The notes under the pieces: generated by a model
What the model saw: only the letters and a program-made list of their open reading frames with translations
Told to the model about the DNA's origin: nothing
Databases searched by the model: none
Shown: in pieces, positions 9,901 to 18,131 of the stretch
Position numbering within the stretch: position 1 is the first letter of the stretch
Layout of the letters: every line of letters starts with the position of its first letter
Origin: Planctomicrobium piriforme
Lineage (GTDB): Bacteria; Planctomycetota; Planctomycetia; Planctomycetales; Planctomycetaceae
Direction of reading: 5' to 3'
DNA length: 64,000 nt
Assembly: GCA_945860955.1 (NCBI GenBank)
Contig: CAMATH010000003.1
Location: 1-64,000 of the forward strand
Translations under genes and position numbers: made by a program

Positions 9901-12304
9901 GGCGAATCTGGGGGGAATCCACATCGCCACCAGCGAAACCGCCGACATCGGGGAATTGCGGACATCGCTCATCACGGGGGCCGACACTCGCGTCGACGGC
10001 CGCCTGTCCAGCACGACCGCGCCATTGCTTCTGACGGCCGGACGCAATGTCACGTTTGGTGCCGCGGGAGCGCTCGTTTCGACGCAAGGTCCGATCTCCA
10101 TCACCGCCGACGCGCTACCAGGTTCGTTGGGCAGCGTGATCCAGATGGCAACCGGTTCCCGAATCGACGCCGGGGAAGGCGATGTGCAATTGCGGACGGA
10201 TGGTGACATCACGGTCTCCAGCGTGAAGACCACCAATTCCGCGGCGATTCGCACCGATTCCGGCGCGATCCGTCGCGCCGGGCCAGACGGCATGCCCAAC
10301 GTTTCCGCCGGTCGCGTGGCGCTTGTGGCACAACTGGGGATCGGTGACCCGTTCGTGCCTTTGCAGGTCGACGCGGGGCGACTTGCCGCCGAGAATTTCA
10401 CTTCGGGCGAAATTGACGTGAGCGGAGTCTCGACGAATCCGCTCACTCTGGGTTCAGCCGGCGAGTCGTCCGGTGAATTCCCCGGAGTGAGGAATCATGC
10501 GGGAAATGTGCGGGTCGTCTCGGCCGGCGCACTGGTCATTGAGAATGTGGAGTCGTCCAACCAGATTGCCTTGCAGAGCCTGGCGGGCGGAATTGTCGAC
10601 GGCAAGGGAGGGGACGAGGTTGATATCCGGGCGAAATCATTGCAAATGCGTTCGTCGGGAGGAATTGGTTCGACTGGTCCCAACGGTCGCCTGGAAACCG
10701 CGGTCGACCTGGTCGCCGCCGCCAATACGGACGGTGGAGAGATCGACATCTTCAACAACACGGGCACCGGCCTCACGGTGGGAACCGTCGACGGCCTGGT
10801 TGGTCTAACGAACACTGGCGGAGGGATCTCAGTCGACAACGCGAAAAAACTCTCGATTCTCAGCCAGGTCAAAACCATTGGCGGGGGCAACATCAGCCTC
10901 ACATCCGACGGCGACGCCCTGAGTGGAAGCGATCTGTTGACCAAGGCTCCAATTCTCGCGGTGGGAGGAAACGGCAGCGTCTTTCTGCAAGCGGGAAAGA
11001 ACCTCGTGCTGCGAGATTCCGGTGCGGAATTTGACATTGAAGTCGAAAATGCCGGGCAGATCATCGGAGTCGCCCAGCGGATCGTCGATTTCGGATCGGA
11101 TGTGCAACTCAAAGCGGGGCCGGGATTCGTTCCCCCTGGTGGTGTTGTCCCAGGATTGGGGTTCGTTCCCGGATTGGGGGAAGGTCCAGTGTTTGGCGTC
11201 GTTCCCGTTCTATCCCCCTCACTCCTTTACGTCGATGCGCCGCTCGTCCACAACAGTATCGCGACCGTCTCGGGTCAAATCGGTGATCCCCACGGCCACG
11301 GCTATATCGTGGTGATTGACTGGCACGATGGAACCACGACCCAGCAGTACTTTGGCGATCCGACCAGTTTCCAGTTCCAGCATTTCTATAATTCCAACCC
11401 AGATAAAACTGACAGCTCCAAATCGATTCCAATCACAGTCACGTTGCATGACTTTTTCCAGATTTCATTGACCGGGTTGCATCAACCCGACGTCACAACT
11501 CCCCTCTCGCTCCATGAAACGCTCACGGTCGGAAATGGCTTTCAAGCTGTTCTGACGTTCGCCGAAATTCCCGGCGAAGGACTGGCGTTTCCGGTGTTTG
11601 TGCTGGCGGTGAATCTGCCTCAGGTGACCCTGCCGGCGCCGGTGACTTCGATCATTCTCAACGCGTTCATCGTGCCCCCCTCCATGGATACACGGGTTCC
11701 GCCGTTGCTGACGGCCGAGCAGGAGGAGTCACGCGTGGAATCGCGGGAGATCGTGCTGGAAGTTCTCGACGCCAATGGAGAGGTCTCGGAGTCGATTCCT
11801 CTCGGAGAAGATGTCCTGGACAACCTCCCCGCGCTGTTTCGCCGGCTCCCCGACGGTCGTTATCGGGTGTACCTGCGTGAGGTCGGGGAAGCCACCCGGC
11901 GATTGTTGAGCGATGTGCAACTTCGGGGCGGTCGACCGTCGGACGGTGCCGACGCTGGCTTTGACGCATTACCGACCGAAGAGGAGCCCGATTTTCCCAG
12001 CGATGTGGCCCCGGACGAGGGCTCGCAACCAGATAAGGAATCGGCGGCCGTTGTTCCATCCTCCACCTTGAATTCGGAGATCGCCCCGCCTGTGCTGACG
12101 GGCGCGGAGAATGCTCGCGGGCGGGCGGTGAGTCCGCGACGAGTGGTGGCTCTGGCGGCCGCCAGCGTGATCGCCGCCGGGGCGTCGTCACGCCGGCCCT
12201 GGGATGAGGAAGTCCTGGCCGCGCTGGTTTCGCGTGAAAAGGAATCCCCACCGGTCGCTTCGCCGTGGCTCCGAAAGATTCGGCGGGCTCTCGGACAGGG
12301 ATAG
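3974..12304 (+). CDS. Giant repetitive surface protein, filamentous-haemagglutinin-like, LEPR-XLL-type N-terminus
   Basis: 2776 aa. Start chosen at the ATG with GAGGGTG upstream. Near the N-terminus (about residues 33-46) it reads HRLEDRRVLNG, a variant of the LEPR-XLL motif that marks very large exported planctomycete proteins. Most of the chain is Gly/Ser/Thr/Asn-rich beta-strand repeat resembling two-partner-secreted haemagglutinins; the phrase MGTLLLDPRTVTI is typical. Units of about 103 aa recur four times at 8580-9690 and twice more at 10359-10800, and a 900-nt block (7948-8850) is repeated at 9727-10640. Towards the C-terminus there is a PKD-like segment (about 11220-11530), an acidic linker, then a hydrophobic stretch (VVALAAASVIAAGA) and a basic tail that could anchor it. 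Likely a cell-surface adhesin or matrix protein. The gene carries a G11 run at 8350-8360 and a G8 run at 4014-4021. Confidence 0.85.
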   Translation: MSTSQWMDWFKKAWGGTGSSGSQSARRGTPANLAVHRLEDRRVLNGVPAGFTGAVTESAGNIVLRAGKADGQADSYQVGVAHSASGDKLEIQVNGEKVFETKVDAFKSLKVVGNEDAESLAVDLSQGTSLLTGIVAFEGGVGHGDRLTLAGGVANSIATEWSDQGGRIAVSGPSQSFTIQFGGSVDRVDDRLAATSRSFSSDVVGQTVSLNTTESPATGRIGLSDGRQFNFQTPSSQLRIDLQGAGDQLHVGNWQSGGNVDLKLDSESLAVQGRVELGTGDLAIHAHRADIAGEIVGSGDSVAIFGGDDSLITVSGRIELTSIGESGSGGRVDLFATRVSIQDGALIDVSGAGSGGTIRIGGDLHGTPGDFTTADRVWIATDANLRADGTGAAGYGGTVVIWSRELTGFSGTISAVGIGGAGGFAEVSSEDTVLYRGSADLRGLQGTMGTLLLDPRTVTIVNQNGGANNNQLNPNVPNPGDPANVILFGDVPTGEFTISETALEAAQSNVLIQATDRIELASLTTDGVLRMRSNVSLTLQTRNDASHGDLATGGIRFLNTANTIRTQGTGKLVLQAGVSATASGVVTGRNGSANITAGFLTSASGAIQLEATGTIAAARSILSTRGALTVAAGGDIQIAAGATLTATNNSIQLTSTHGSIAGAGNVVLTAGNQIQIDSTTTAAGNVSLSANEGVRLGANLTANGTLTVDADKNLNGIGTFQALPGAIVSTTGGAISVASADIDLQGRLSSGVGTTTLTTTALRTIGLGHAVRDWTLDNGEISRITAGELAIGGSTNGEMTLDGVQGAGGSIEHWRLSGPTSTNDSRILFQGIANEFTSLVVDIRKGIVVAADVTTTSGDLELRTFGSLAGTNPIQLEGVRTLKAAGTLSLASSVQRIAASGDLNLYGGDGVFVVSGMDVAGEVFIDSDTDRTGPGTFQIGTGGHTLNSNNHSVTVISADVALDSGINSGTGKTTFLTHSGRTMALGTATGDWSLSPTELNSLVTAELDIGDANNGNIIVGTVSRANSSHIDFVRLTATGDDRRVEFTGGSSTFQSLSVLADAGIGVSSNLSTDTGDLTLNGDSDATPDGNDRITFANEVVVSAGGAMRLRAATGGLLGSGTLQLLANSGVTLDDRLATASDLTINADRRNDGFGPLVAKGRIDVAGQSALLVSSDIDLQGGLTVAGTATLRATNRRSMGIGNAVGDWSFDSNEFRNTTAAQLVFGGGAGGSVTVDGVTATDSAGVASVRVLALQGSTFVTFQGADSFFRELSVEANDGIFLTASVTTTEGPMSFMADTDLDLVGLFSLAAGKTIHSTGHDLSITSADIDLDGFLTAGVGNVFLNPSSPPEVIGIGDTTADFCLSQAELSHIVATSGLVTIGSMANTGGMRIGTTEPIALGDLRTELITGGDATVNGSFSSTTAPLSLTAGNNIRFAPVGSFVSTNGPITLTADALPGNLGGGVFMAAGSKVDGGTGNVTLDADGNVELAKILTTRTASIHSRSGAITHAGPSGEVNITADTAILRAVLGIGETTSPLETEVRLLAAENTTAGRIEIRGVASTPLTLGPTGGLSGVRNLAGDVHVVNRGDLIIRNVESPTLVSLESNSGGIFDGQSGDVADIRATRLALRSSGGIGTAFDALETDVRRVAAENSTAGRIEIRGVSTESLTLGAVDGLSGVSNLAGDTHVVTVGSLFVEYVESSTQVSLQTLEGGIFDGQAGDSPDIVANELVLRSTGGIGLATDALETSVRRLAAENKTTGHIEIRGVSSDSLTLGPAGGLPGVRNLVGDTHVITQGDLIIENVEAPTQVSLQSRAGGIFDGQLGSAADIRANELVLRAAGGIGTSGDALETAVRTIAADNTNTGGIDIHGVSTDSLTLGAAGGLPGVQSHAGDLRVVTEGTLTVESAETFGHEIEFTAVDVDIPGHLSAGAGNVFLNPRHAAELIGIGDTSADFNLSRDDLNHITGTSGLVTIGSLANLGGIHIATSETADIGELRTSLITGADTRVDGRLSSTTAPLLLTAGRNVTFGAAGALVSTQGPISITADALPGSLGSVIQMATGSRIDAGEGDVQLRTDGDITVSSVKTTNSAAIRTDSGAIRRAGPDGMPNVSAGRVALVAQLGIGDPFVPLQVDAGRLAAENFTSGEIDVSGVSTNPLTLGSAGESSGEFPGVRNHAGNVRVVSAGALVIENVESSNQIALQSLAGGIVDGKGGDEVDIRAKSLQMRSSGGIGSTGPNGRLETAVDLVAAANTDGGEIDIFNNTGTGLTVGTVDGLVGLTNTGGGISVDNAKKLSILSQVKTIGGGNISLTSDGDALSGSDLLTKAPILAVGGNGSVFLQAGKNLVLRDSGAEFDIEVENAGQIIGVAQRIVDFGSDVQLKAGPGFVPPGGVVPGLGFVPGLGEGPVFGVVPVLSPSLLYVDAPLVHNSIATVSGQIGDPHGHGYIVVIDWHDGTTTQQYFGDPTSFQFQHFYNSNPDKTDSSKSIPITVTLHDFFQISLTGLHQPDVTTPLSLHETLTVGNGFQAVLTFAEIPGEGLAFPVFVLAVNLPQVTLPAPVTSIILNAFIVPPSMDTRVPPLLTAEQEESRVESREIVLEVLDANGEVSESIPLGEDVLDNLPALFRRLPDGRYRVYLREVGEATRRLLSDVQLRGGRPSDGADAGFDALPTEEEPDFPSDVAPDEGSQPDKESAAVVPSSTLNSEIAPPVLTGAENARGRAVSPRRVVALAAASVIAAGASSRRPWDEEVLAALVSREKESPPVASPWLRKIRRALGQG
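8350..8360 (+). repeat. Poly-G tract (G11) inside the giant surface-protein gene
   Basis: Eleven consecutive G residues encode Leu-Gly-Gly-Gly-Val around codon 1460. The paralogous block at about 10110-10140 has no such run. Slipped-strand gain or loss of one base would truncate the protein near its middle. Confidence 0.8.
8580..10800 (+). repeat. Internal ~310-bp coding repeats of the giant surface protein
   Basis: Units marked by ET.VR..AAEN ... LTLG ... GGIFDGQ start at about 8582, 8891, 9203 and 9515 (spacing 309-312), then at 10359 and 10688. Between the two groups the larger block first seen at 7948-8580 recurs at 9727-10359. Looser units of about 650 bp marked by S.DIDL..G start near 6191, 6845 and 7493. 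Spacings are multiples of three, so the frame is kept. Confidence 0.85.
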
Positions 12305-12306
12305 TG

Positions 12307-12410
12307 TGGTCCAACACCGCCCAGTGTGGAGAATTCGACCTTTCCTGAGCGATCGATGCGACCGGTGCAATCGCCAAAGTCCCTTCGAGACCTGCGGCGT
12401 TGTTGGACCA
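12307..12410. repeat. Imperfect 15-bp inverted repeat between the two giant genes
   Basis: TGGTCCAACACCGCC at 12307-12321 is matched by the reverse complement of 12396-12410 with one mismatch; 74 bases lie between. It starts a few bases after the surface-protein stop codon. It could be a long-armed terminator or a small MITE-like remnant; no transposase or target duplication is evident. The other noteworthy item in this 220-bp gap is a possible -10 (TAAACT, about 12447). Confidence 0.4.
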
Positions 12411-12524
12411 AAGGAGGTTCGATTGTCTTTCAAACCCGGCGGTCAGGTAAACTAGTGCGATGTGTCCAATTCCCGGGCCGTAGTTGATCTCGGGGTGGTG
12501 CGTTGTGTGTTTCGAGGCGTTGCG

Positions 12525-15500
12525 ATGACCAGTTGTCCCCGATGCGGAGTGAAGATCGACCCGGCGAATTCGGCGCAGCCGACCTGCCGGGCGTGTGGAC
12601 TGCCATTGCAAGGGGGCGAGTCCGACGCGGATTTGGACATGTCCAATGAGCAGACGATCCAGTCCGAAGAGTTCTTCCCGGAACAGCTTCCCAGATCCTC
12701 TCCTCCCACCAGTGACCGGACCATTGAATTCCAGTCCCAGGAAGAAACTCCAGCGGACCAAACGGTTGACGTGGATATCTCGATTTCGCAATTGAGCGGG
12801 GACGTTTTGCCGGGATCCAACCGCGACTCACAAGCGATGGCGGCTGGGAGGGATTCTCAGGCGGTCACCGTTCAACGTCGAACGCCTGCCGTTCCCCCCG
12901 TCGACTCGGGTTCCGATCGCACGATTCAACTCGACGACCTGTCGATGGAACTTCCCGGACCGACCATTGATGCGGGCACGCGTCGCCCGCCAACTCAACC
13001 GGCGGCGACGATTGAGTCGGCGGAGTTCGAATTGGGGGGTGGCACCTTTGAGTTGGCGACCCCGCCCGCCGATCAGTCCGACCGCACACTGGAAATCGAT
13101 TCCCAAGACGATTCGCGACTGTCGCAAACGATTCAGTCGGACGAGTTTTCCGTCGACAATCTTCCCTCCGGCCCGGGGAACGACCGCACCATCGCGATCG
13201 ATTCCCAGGATGACCCGAATCTGTCACAAACGATTCAGTCCGAGGAATTCAGCGCTCCGCGAACCGATCGGACGATCGCGCTAACGGCAGATGTGAATAC
13301 GGAGATGCGCCAGGTCGCTTCTCCGGGGGACGTGGAACTCGACCGAACGATGGCAACGGTTTGGGCAGAATCGGCGCGCGGCGATGTCCAGGAAAACATG
13401 ACGATCAAGGGGGCCGAATTCGACGCCCCCTCAGGCCCGACCGGTCTGAAGATCGGCGAACGGACTTTGGGGGATCCGTCCGAGTCGAAATCCAAAACCA
13501 CACAGCACGACTACGAGTTGATGCGGATCCTCGGCCAGGGAGGAATGGGAGTCGTGTACGACGCCCGTCAACGCTCCGTCGATCGCAATGTGGCGCTCAA
13601 AATGCTGAAGGCGAACGCCGCTGGCAATGAGCGACAGCAACAGAAGTTTCTCGCCGAGGCGGTCGTCACGGGCGACCTCGACCACCCCAACATCGTCCCA
13701 ATCTACGATGTCGGGCGAAGCGAACGGGGACTGCTCTTTTATGCGATGAAGAAAGTGAGTGGCACCCCGTGGATGAAGGCGCTGCCACAGAAATCAACCG
13801 CGGAGAATATCGGCATCCTGATGAAGGTCGCCGATGCGCTGGCGTTCGCGCACTCCCGGGGGGTGATTCACCGCGATCTGAAGCCCGAAAACATCATGTT
13901 GGGAGACTTTGGCGAAGTTCTCGTGATGGATTGGGGACTGGCGCTGCCAGCGGCGGGATTCCGCAAAACCGCGTCGATCACCGCCAACCATGCTATGGGG
14001 GGGACGCCAGCCTACATGGCGCCGGAGATGGCGACCGGTCCCATGGATCGGATCAGCTTCAAGAGCGACATCTACTTGATGGGGGCCATCCTTTTTGAAA
14101 TCCTGACCGGGAAAGCGCCGCACACCGGCAAGAACACGATGGCGTGTCTGCAGAACGCCGCCCGGAACGAGATTCGGCCGACCGACAAGACGGGCGAACT
14201 GATGGATATCGCGTTCAAGGCGATGGCCACCGATCCCTCCAGGCGCTACCAGACCGTCACCGAGTTTCAGGAGGCGATCCGTCAGTACCAATCGCACGCC
14301 GAGAGTATTCTGCTCACCTCTCGCGCTGCGGAAGACCTCACCAAAGCGGCGGGAACGAGCGACTATCGCGACTATTCGCGGGCGATGTTTGGCTATGAAG
14401 AAGCGCTCGCTTTGTGGGACGGAAATGCCCGCGCCAAAACCGGCCTGTCGGACGCCCGCGAGCGCTACGCCCGCTGTGCACTTGGAAAAGGGGATTTTGA
14501 TCTCGGGCTTTCGCTGCTCGACCAGGGAGATACCGCGCACGAGACCTTGCGGCAGGAGTTGACCGCGGCGCAAAACGAACGGAACGCCCGAGTGCGGCGC
14601 TTGCAGACGCTCCGCCGACTGGCCATCGGGATGGCTGCCGCGATGTTCGTGATCGTCACCGGAGCGTTATTCTGGATCAACGCGGCACGGTCGAAAGCGG
14701 TCGCCGCTGAGCAGGACGCCCGCGAACAAAAGGACTTTGCGATTGATGAAAAGAACAAGGCGGACAGAGCGAGAGAAGGTGAAGAGTCGGCGCGCAAAAC
14801 AGCCGAGTCCCAGAAAACTGAAGCTACCTTGCAACGAGAATTTGCGAAATTCGCCGAGGCGGTCGCGGTTGACGCTGAGGCGGACGCCGTCGACGCTAGA
14901 ATCGAAGCTGAGCAGTCGGCCCAGGAGGCCCAAGAGGCCCGCACCAAGGAGGAGAAGGCTCGCATCGCTCAGGAATACGAAGCGTACGTCGCTCAAATCG
15001 GACTTGCTTCTTCGCAGATCGACGAGAACGCGTTCGACAGCGCACGAGCAGTACTGAAACAGTTGCAGCCGGAGCTCAAGAAATCGAAGGCGGACCTGCG
15101 GGACTGGGAATGGGGCCGACTTTCGCTACTGGCAAACCGCAGTTGGAACACGGCAAATCCTGCGACACGTCTCGACACGGTGGTGGTCTCTCCGGATGGC
15201 GCTCGCTTCGTCACGGGGGGCTGGAATGGAACCGCCCAGATCTGGGACGCCAAGACCGGAGTTGCCAAACGACCCCTGCCCCACACGGGTCGGCTTGTGC
15301 ATGGTGCCGCTTGGTCCCCGAATGGGCGGCGCATCATCACCGTGGGAAGTGACAAGAACGGCCGGATCCGGGTCTGGAACGCGGAGAGCGGAGAACTCGA
15401 AAAAACTTTCGACGGGCACACCGAGCCGGTCCTCTGCGTTGCGTTCTTCGCCGACCCCGACTCCCGGCGCTTCGTCACTGGGTCGGCTGATAATTCCGTA

Positions 15501-18101
15501 CGTCTCTGGGATCTTGAGACGGGCGACTCCAGAGTAGTCGGGAAGCACAACGGCTGGGTCTGGTCGCTCGCCGTCTCTCCCGACAGGACACGCATCGCGT
15601 CCGCCGGACAGGATGGCGCGGTGATTCTCTGGCCCCTGGATCAACGCGAGCCGACAGCGAAATTCCTGGGGCACACCGGCCCTGTTTACGCGGTCGCGTA
15701 TTCGCCCGATGGACAGCGCGTCGCCAGTGGTGGACATGACAAAAACATCCTGATCTGGGATCCACGGAATGTGAAACCATTCGATTTCAGAAAGATCGCA
15801 GAAGGGAAATTCGTCTCCCCCCCGGAATTCACCACGCTGGCAGCTCATCAGGCACCCGTCCGTGGTTTGGCGTTTTCTTCAAAGACGGGCGAACTGGCAT
15901 CAGCGGGACAGGACAATGTTCTCTGCCTGTGGAATATCGAAACCGGGGAGTCAAAGGAGACCTATCGCGGGCACGGCGAAGCGGTCCGCGCGTGCGCTTT
16001 CGACCCCACCGGTCGCTTTCTGTTTTCCGCGAGCTACGATGGCACTGCGCGGGTCTGGAATCGTGACGCCTACGAATCCGATCTGCGCTCACTCGCCGAC
16101 GCGAATCTGCAAGGGCATCGCGACGCGGTCCTCGGTGTCCGGTTTTCAGGCGATGGCAAGAAGGTCATTACAGCCAGCCGAGACCATTCGGCGAAGTCCT
16201 GGAACGTTGAAACAGGAAAAGTCCTCAACTCGTTTGAGGAGGGGCACGAATTCCTCGCCTCGAATGCGGTCTTTACACACGATGGCAAGAGACTGTTCAC
16301 GGCGGGAGTCGACAACACCGTTCTCGCCTGGAATACGGTAACGGGACTGCAACTGGCCAAATTGGACCAGACCGGCCGGGCCGCCGTGCTGGCGATTTCC
16401 GGCGATGGCTCCTGGTTGCTCACCGGTTCGGACGACGATTCGAACGACGAGCCCATGGGAACAAATGCTTCGCCCGCCATCTGGAACGGACAAGTCTGGG
16501 ATGTTCGGGAACTGAAACCCGGTCACCCGGTGCCATGCGTCAAGACGTTGCCTGGCCACAAGCGCGAGATCTCCGCAGTCGCGTTTTCTCCCAGTCATAC
16601 CCGTGCCTGTACGGCCGACTCCAGTGGCAAAGTGATCGTCTGGAACACGAGTGACTGGTCCGTGGCGCACACATTCTCCAAGCACGTCGGAAAGGTCACG
16701 GCGGCGATTTTTCTCGACGAAGAGACCTTGCTGACTGCCAGCTTGGACAAGACTGTGGCGCGGTGGAATCTGGTCACTGGGGAAGAAGTGAATGCGCTCG
16801 CGTTACGACACCCCGATGGAATCGTCTCCCTGGCGATCGACAAGGATCGCCACCTGGCGATCACCGCGAGCAACGATGGTGCGTTTCGGATGTGGGATCT
16901 GGACCATGCAACCGAAACCACCATACTCGCTCGTGGCTCGAAGTCCAACAACCTCTCTGTCGATATTCGGTCGGGCTTGGCGCTAACCGCCGACTCCGGC
17001 ACACGGGAGATTCGACTCTGGAATCTGGAAACCGGTCGCGAAGTCTCCACTGGCCAGGAATCGAGTGTCAATCCACCCTTCCTGAAACTCCCGGGCGAAA
17101 GGAGCCAGTTGTGGACCGCCCGATTCACGCCCGATGGCGGTGCCGTCTTGTCGATAGGCGGAGACGAGAGTCGACTCTGGGATTCGCGAACCGCGCGTCC
17201 CAAGTTGGGGTTCAGCCCGACGGGCATTGTCGCGTCGGCGGCATTTTCCCACAGCGGTGAATTGGTGGTCACCGGAAGTGGGGACAACTCCGCGAGGATC
17301 TGGAACGCGAACACCGGAATTGCAATTCGAAAGCTCGCGGGAATACGTGACGACGACTCGGGAACAGCCCCCGGTGACGGTGACATGAGTGGCCATTCGG
17401 GACGGGTCAATTCCGCAGTCTTTTCGCCAGACGACACCCTGGTGTTGACCGCCGGTGAAGATCGTGTCGCGATCCTCTGGAATGCCGAGACGGGAACGGT
17501 CCTCCGGAAATTTCGCGGTCACCGCGGTGGAGTGCGGTCCGCACAATTCTCCCTTGACGGCAAACGGATACTGACCGCCTCAAGCGACAAGACCGCGCGT
17601 GTCTGGGAGGTCGACACGGGCCGTGAGATCTTCGAACCAATGCAAGGACACACATACGCCCTCACGAGCGCTGTCTTCTCCCCCGATGGACGCTACATCG
17701 CGACAGGCAGCGAAGACACCACAGCCCGCATCTGGAATGCCGCGACGGGCGTACCGATCGACAACACGATCCTGAAAGGGCATACGGCGGCAGTCACCTC
17801 TCTCGCGTTTCTCCCCACACCGTCCGCAGATCGACGGAAGGAGAAAGCGTACCGCCTAGTCACCGGAGGCTTCGACAACACTGCGAAAATGTGGGATCCA
17901 CTGGCTGGCAAAGAGATCCTCACATTGCGTGGCCACACTCAGGAAGTCACCAGCCTCGACGTCTCTGCGGACGGCAGAAATATCGTCACCGGCAGCCGGG
18001 ATGGCTCTGCGATCCTCTGGCGGACGGCCGACTGGGTTTCAACAGACGTCAACCAGCTCGGCTACAAATCGGGTCCGGCGGCCGTCTCGGCACGAAACTA
18101 A
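12525..18101 (+). CDS. Transmembrane Ser/Thr protein kinase with zinc ribbon and ~21 WD40 repeats
   Basis: 1858 aa; ATG chosen because GAGG lies eight bases upstream and the protein then opens with a zinc ribbon (CPRCG ... CRACG). Residues about 35-310 are a disordered acidic region with some ten copies of DRTI / TIQS.EF-type motifs. The Hanks kinase domain follows: glycine loop GQGGMG from about 337, VAIK-type Lys in NVALKML, HRDLKPEN with catalytic Asp451, DWG (in place of DFG) at Asp469, and GGTPAYMAPE. A TM helix lies at about 698-720, then a charged coiled coil. Residues from about 878 to the end hold roughly 21 WD40 blades, enough for three seven-bladed propellers. The kinase is probably cytoplasmic and the propellers on the other side of the membrane, acting as sensor or scaffold. 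Substrate unknown. Confidence 0.92.
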   Translation: MTSCPRCGVKIDPANSAQPTCRACGLPLQGGESDADLDMSNEQTIQSEEFFPEQLPRSSPPTSDRTIEFQSQEETPADQTVDVDISISQLSGDVLPGSNRDSQAMAAGRDSQAVTVQRRTPAVPPVDSGSDRTIQLDDLSMELPGPTIDAGTRRPPTQPAATIESAEFELGGGTFELATPPADQSDRTLEIDSQDDSRLSQTIQSDEFSVDNLPSGPGNDRTIAIDSQDDPNLSQTIQSEEFSAPRTDRTIALTADVNTEMRQVASPGDVELDRTMATVWAESARGDVQENMTIKGAEFDAPSGPTGLKIGERTLGDPSESKSKTTQHDYELMRILGQGGMGVVYDARQRSVDRNVALKMLKANAAGNERQQQKFLAEAVVTGDLDHPNIVPIYDVGRSERGLLFYAMKKVSGTPWMKALPQKSTAENIGILMKVADALAFAHSRGVIHRDLKPENIMLGDFGEVLVMDWGLALPAAGFRKTASITANHAMGGTPAYMAPEMATGPMDRISFKSDIYLMGAILFEILTGKAPHTGKNTMACLQNAARNEIRPTDKTGELMDIAFKAMATDPSRRYQTVTEFQEAIRQYQSHAESILLTSRAAEDLTKAAGTSDYRDYSRAMFGYEEALALWDGNARAKTGLSDARERYARCALGKGDFDLGLSLLDQGDTAHETLRQELTAAQNERNARVRRLQTLRRLAIGMAAAMFVIVTGALFWINAARSKAVAAEQDAREQKDFAIDEKNKADRAREGEESARKTAESQKTEATLQREFAKFAEAVAVDAEADAVDARIEAEQSAQEAQEARTKEEKARIAQEYEAYVAQIGLASSQIDENAFDSARAVLKQLQPELKKSKADLRDWEWGRLSLLANRSWNTANPATRLDTVVVSPDGARFVTGGWNGTAQIWDAKTGVAKRPLPHTGRLVHGAAWSPNGRRIITVGSDKNGRIRVWNAESGELEKTFDGHTEPVLCVAFFADPDSRRFVTGSADNSVRLWDLETGDSRVVGKHNGWVWSLAVSPDRTRIASAGQDGAVILWPLDQREPTAKFLGHTGPVYAVAYSPDGQRVASGGHDKNILIWDPRNVKPFDFRKIAEGKFVSPPEFTTLAAHQAPVRGLAFSSKTGELASAGQDNVLCLWNIETGESKETYRGHGEAVRACAFDPTGRFLFSASYDGTARVWNRDAYESDLRSLADANLQGHRDAVLGVRFSGDGKKVITASRDHSAKSWNVETGKVLNSFEEGHEFLASNAVFTHDGKRLFTAGVDNTVLAWNTVTGLQLAKLDQTGRAAVLAISGDGSWLLTGSDDDSNDEPMGTNASPAIWNGQVWDVRELKPGHPVPCVKTLPGHKREISAVAFSPSHTRACTADSSGKVIVWNTSDWSVAHTFSKHVGKVTAAIFLDEETLLTASLDKTVARWNLVTGEEVNALALRHPDGIVSLAIDKDRHLAITASNDGAFRMWDLDHATETTILARGSKSNNLSVDIRSGLALTADSGTREIRLWNLETGREVSTGQESSVNPPFLKLPGERSQLWTARFTPDGGAVLSIGGDESRLWDSRTARPKLGFSPTGIVASAAFSHSGELVVTGSGDNSARIWNANTGIAIRKLAGIRDDDSGTAPGDGDMSGHSGRVNSAVFSPDDTLVLTAGEDRVAILWNAETGTVLRKFRGHRGGVRSAQFSLDGKRILTASSDKTARVWEVDTGREIFEPMQGHTYALTSAVFSPDGRYIATGSEDTTARIWNAATGVPIDNTILKGHTAAVTSLAFLPTPSADRRKEKAYRLVTGGFDNTAKMWDPLAGKEILTLRGHTQEVTSLDVSADGRNIVTGSRDGSAILWRTADWVSTDVNQLGYKSGPAAVSARN

Positions 18102-18131
18102 TCACGGCAGCTCGTTGTGTCCCTTGCCCGT

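Noticed and set aside
8580-10800. CRISPR-like array
   Set aside because: The repeats are ~310 bp coding units without short constant repeats and unique spacers, and no cas genes are present.
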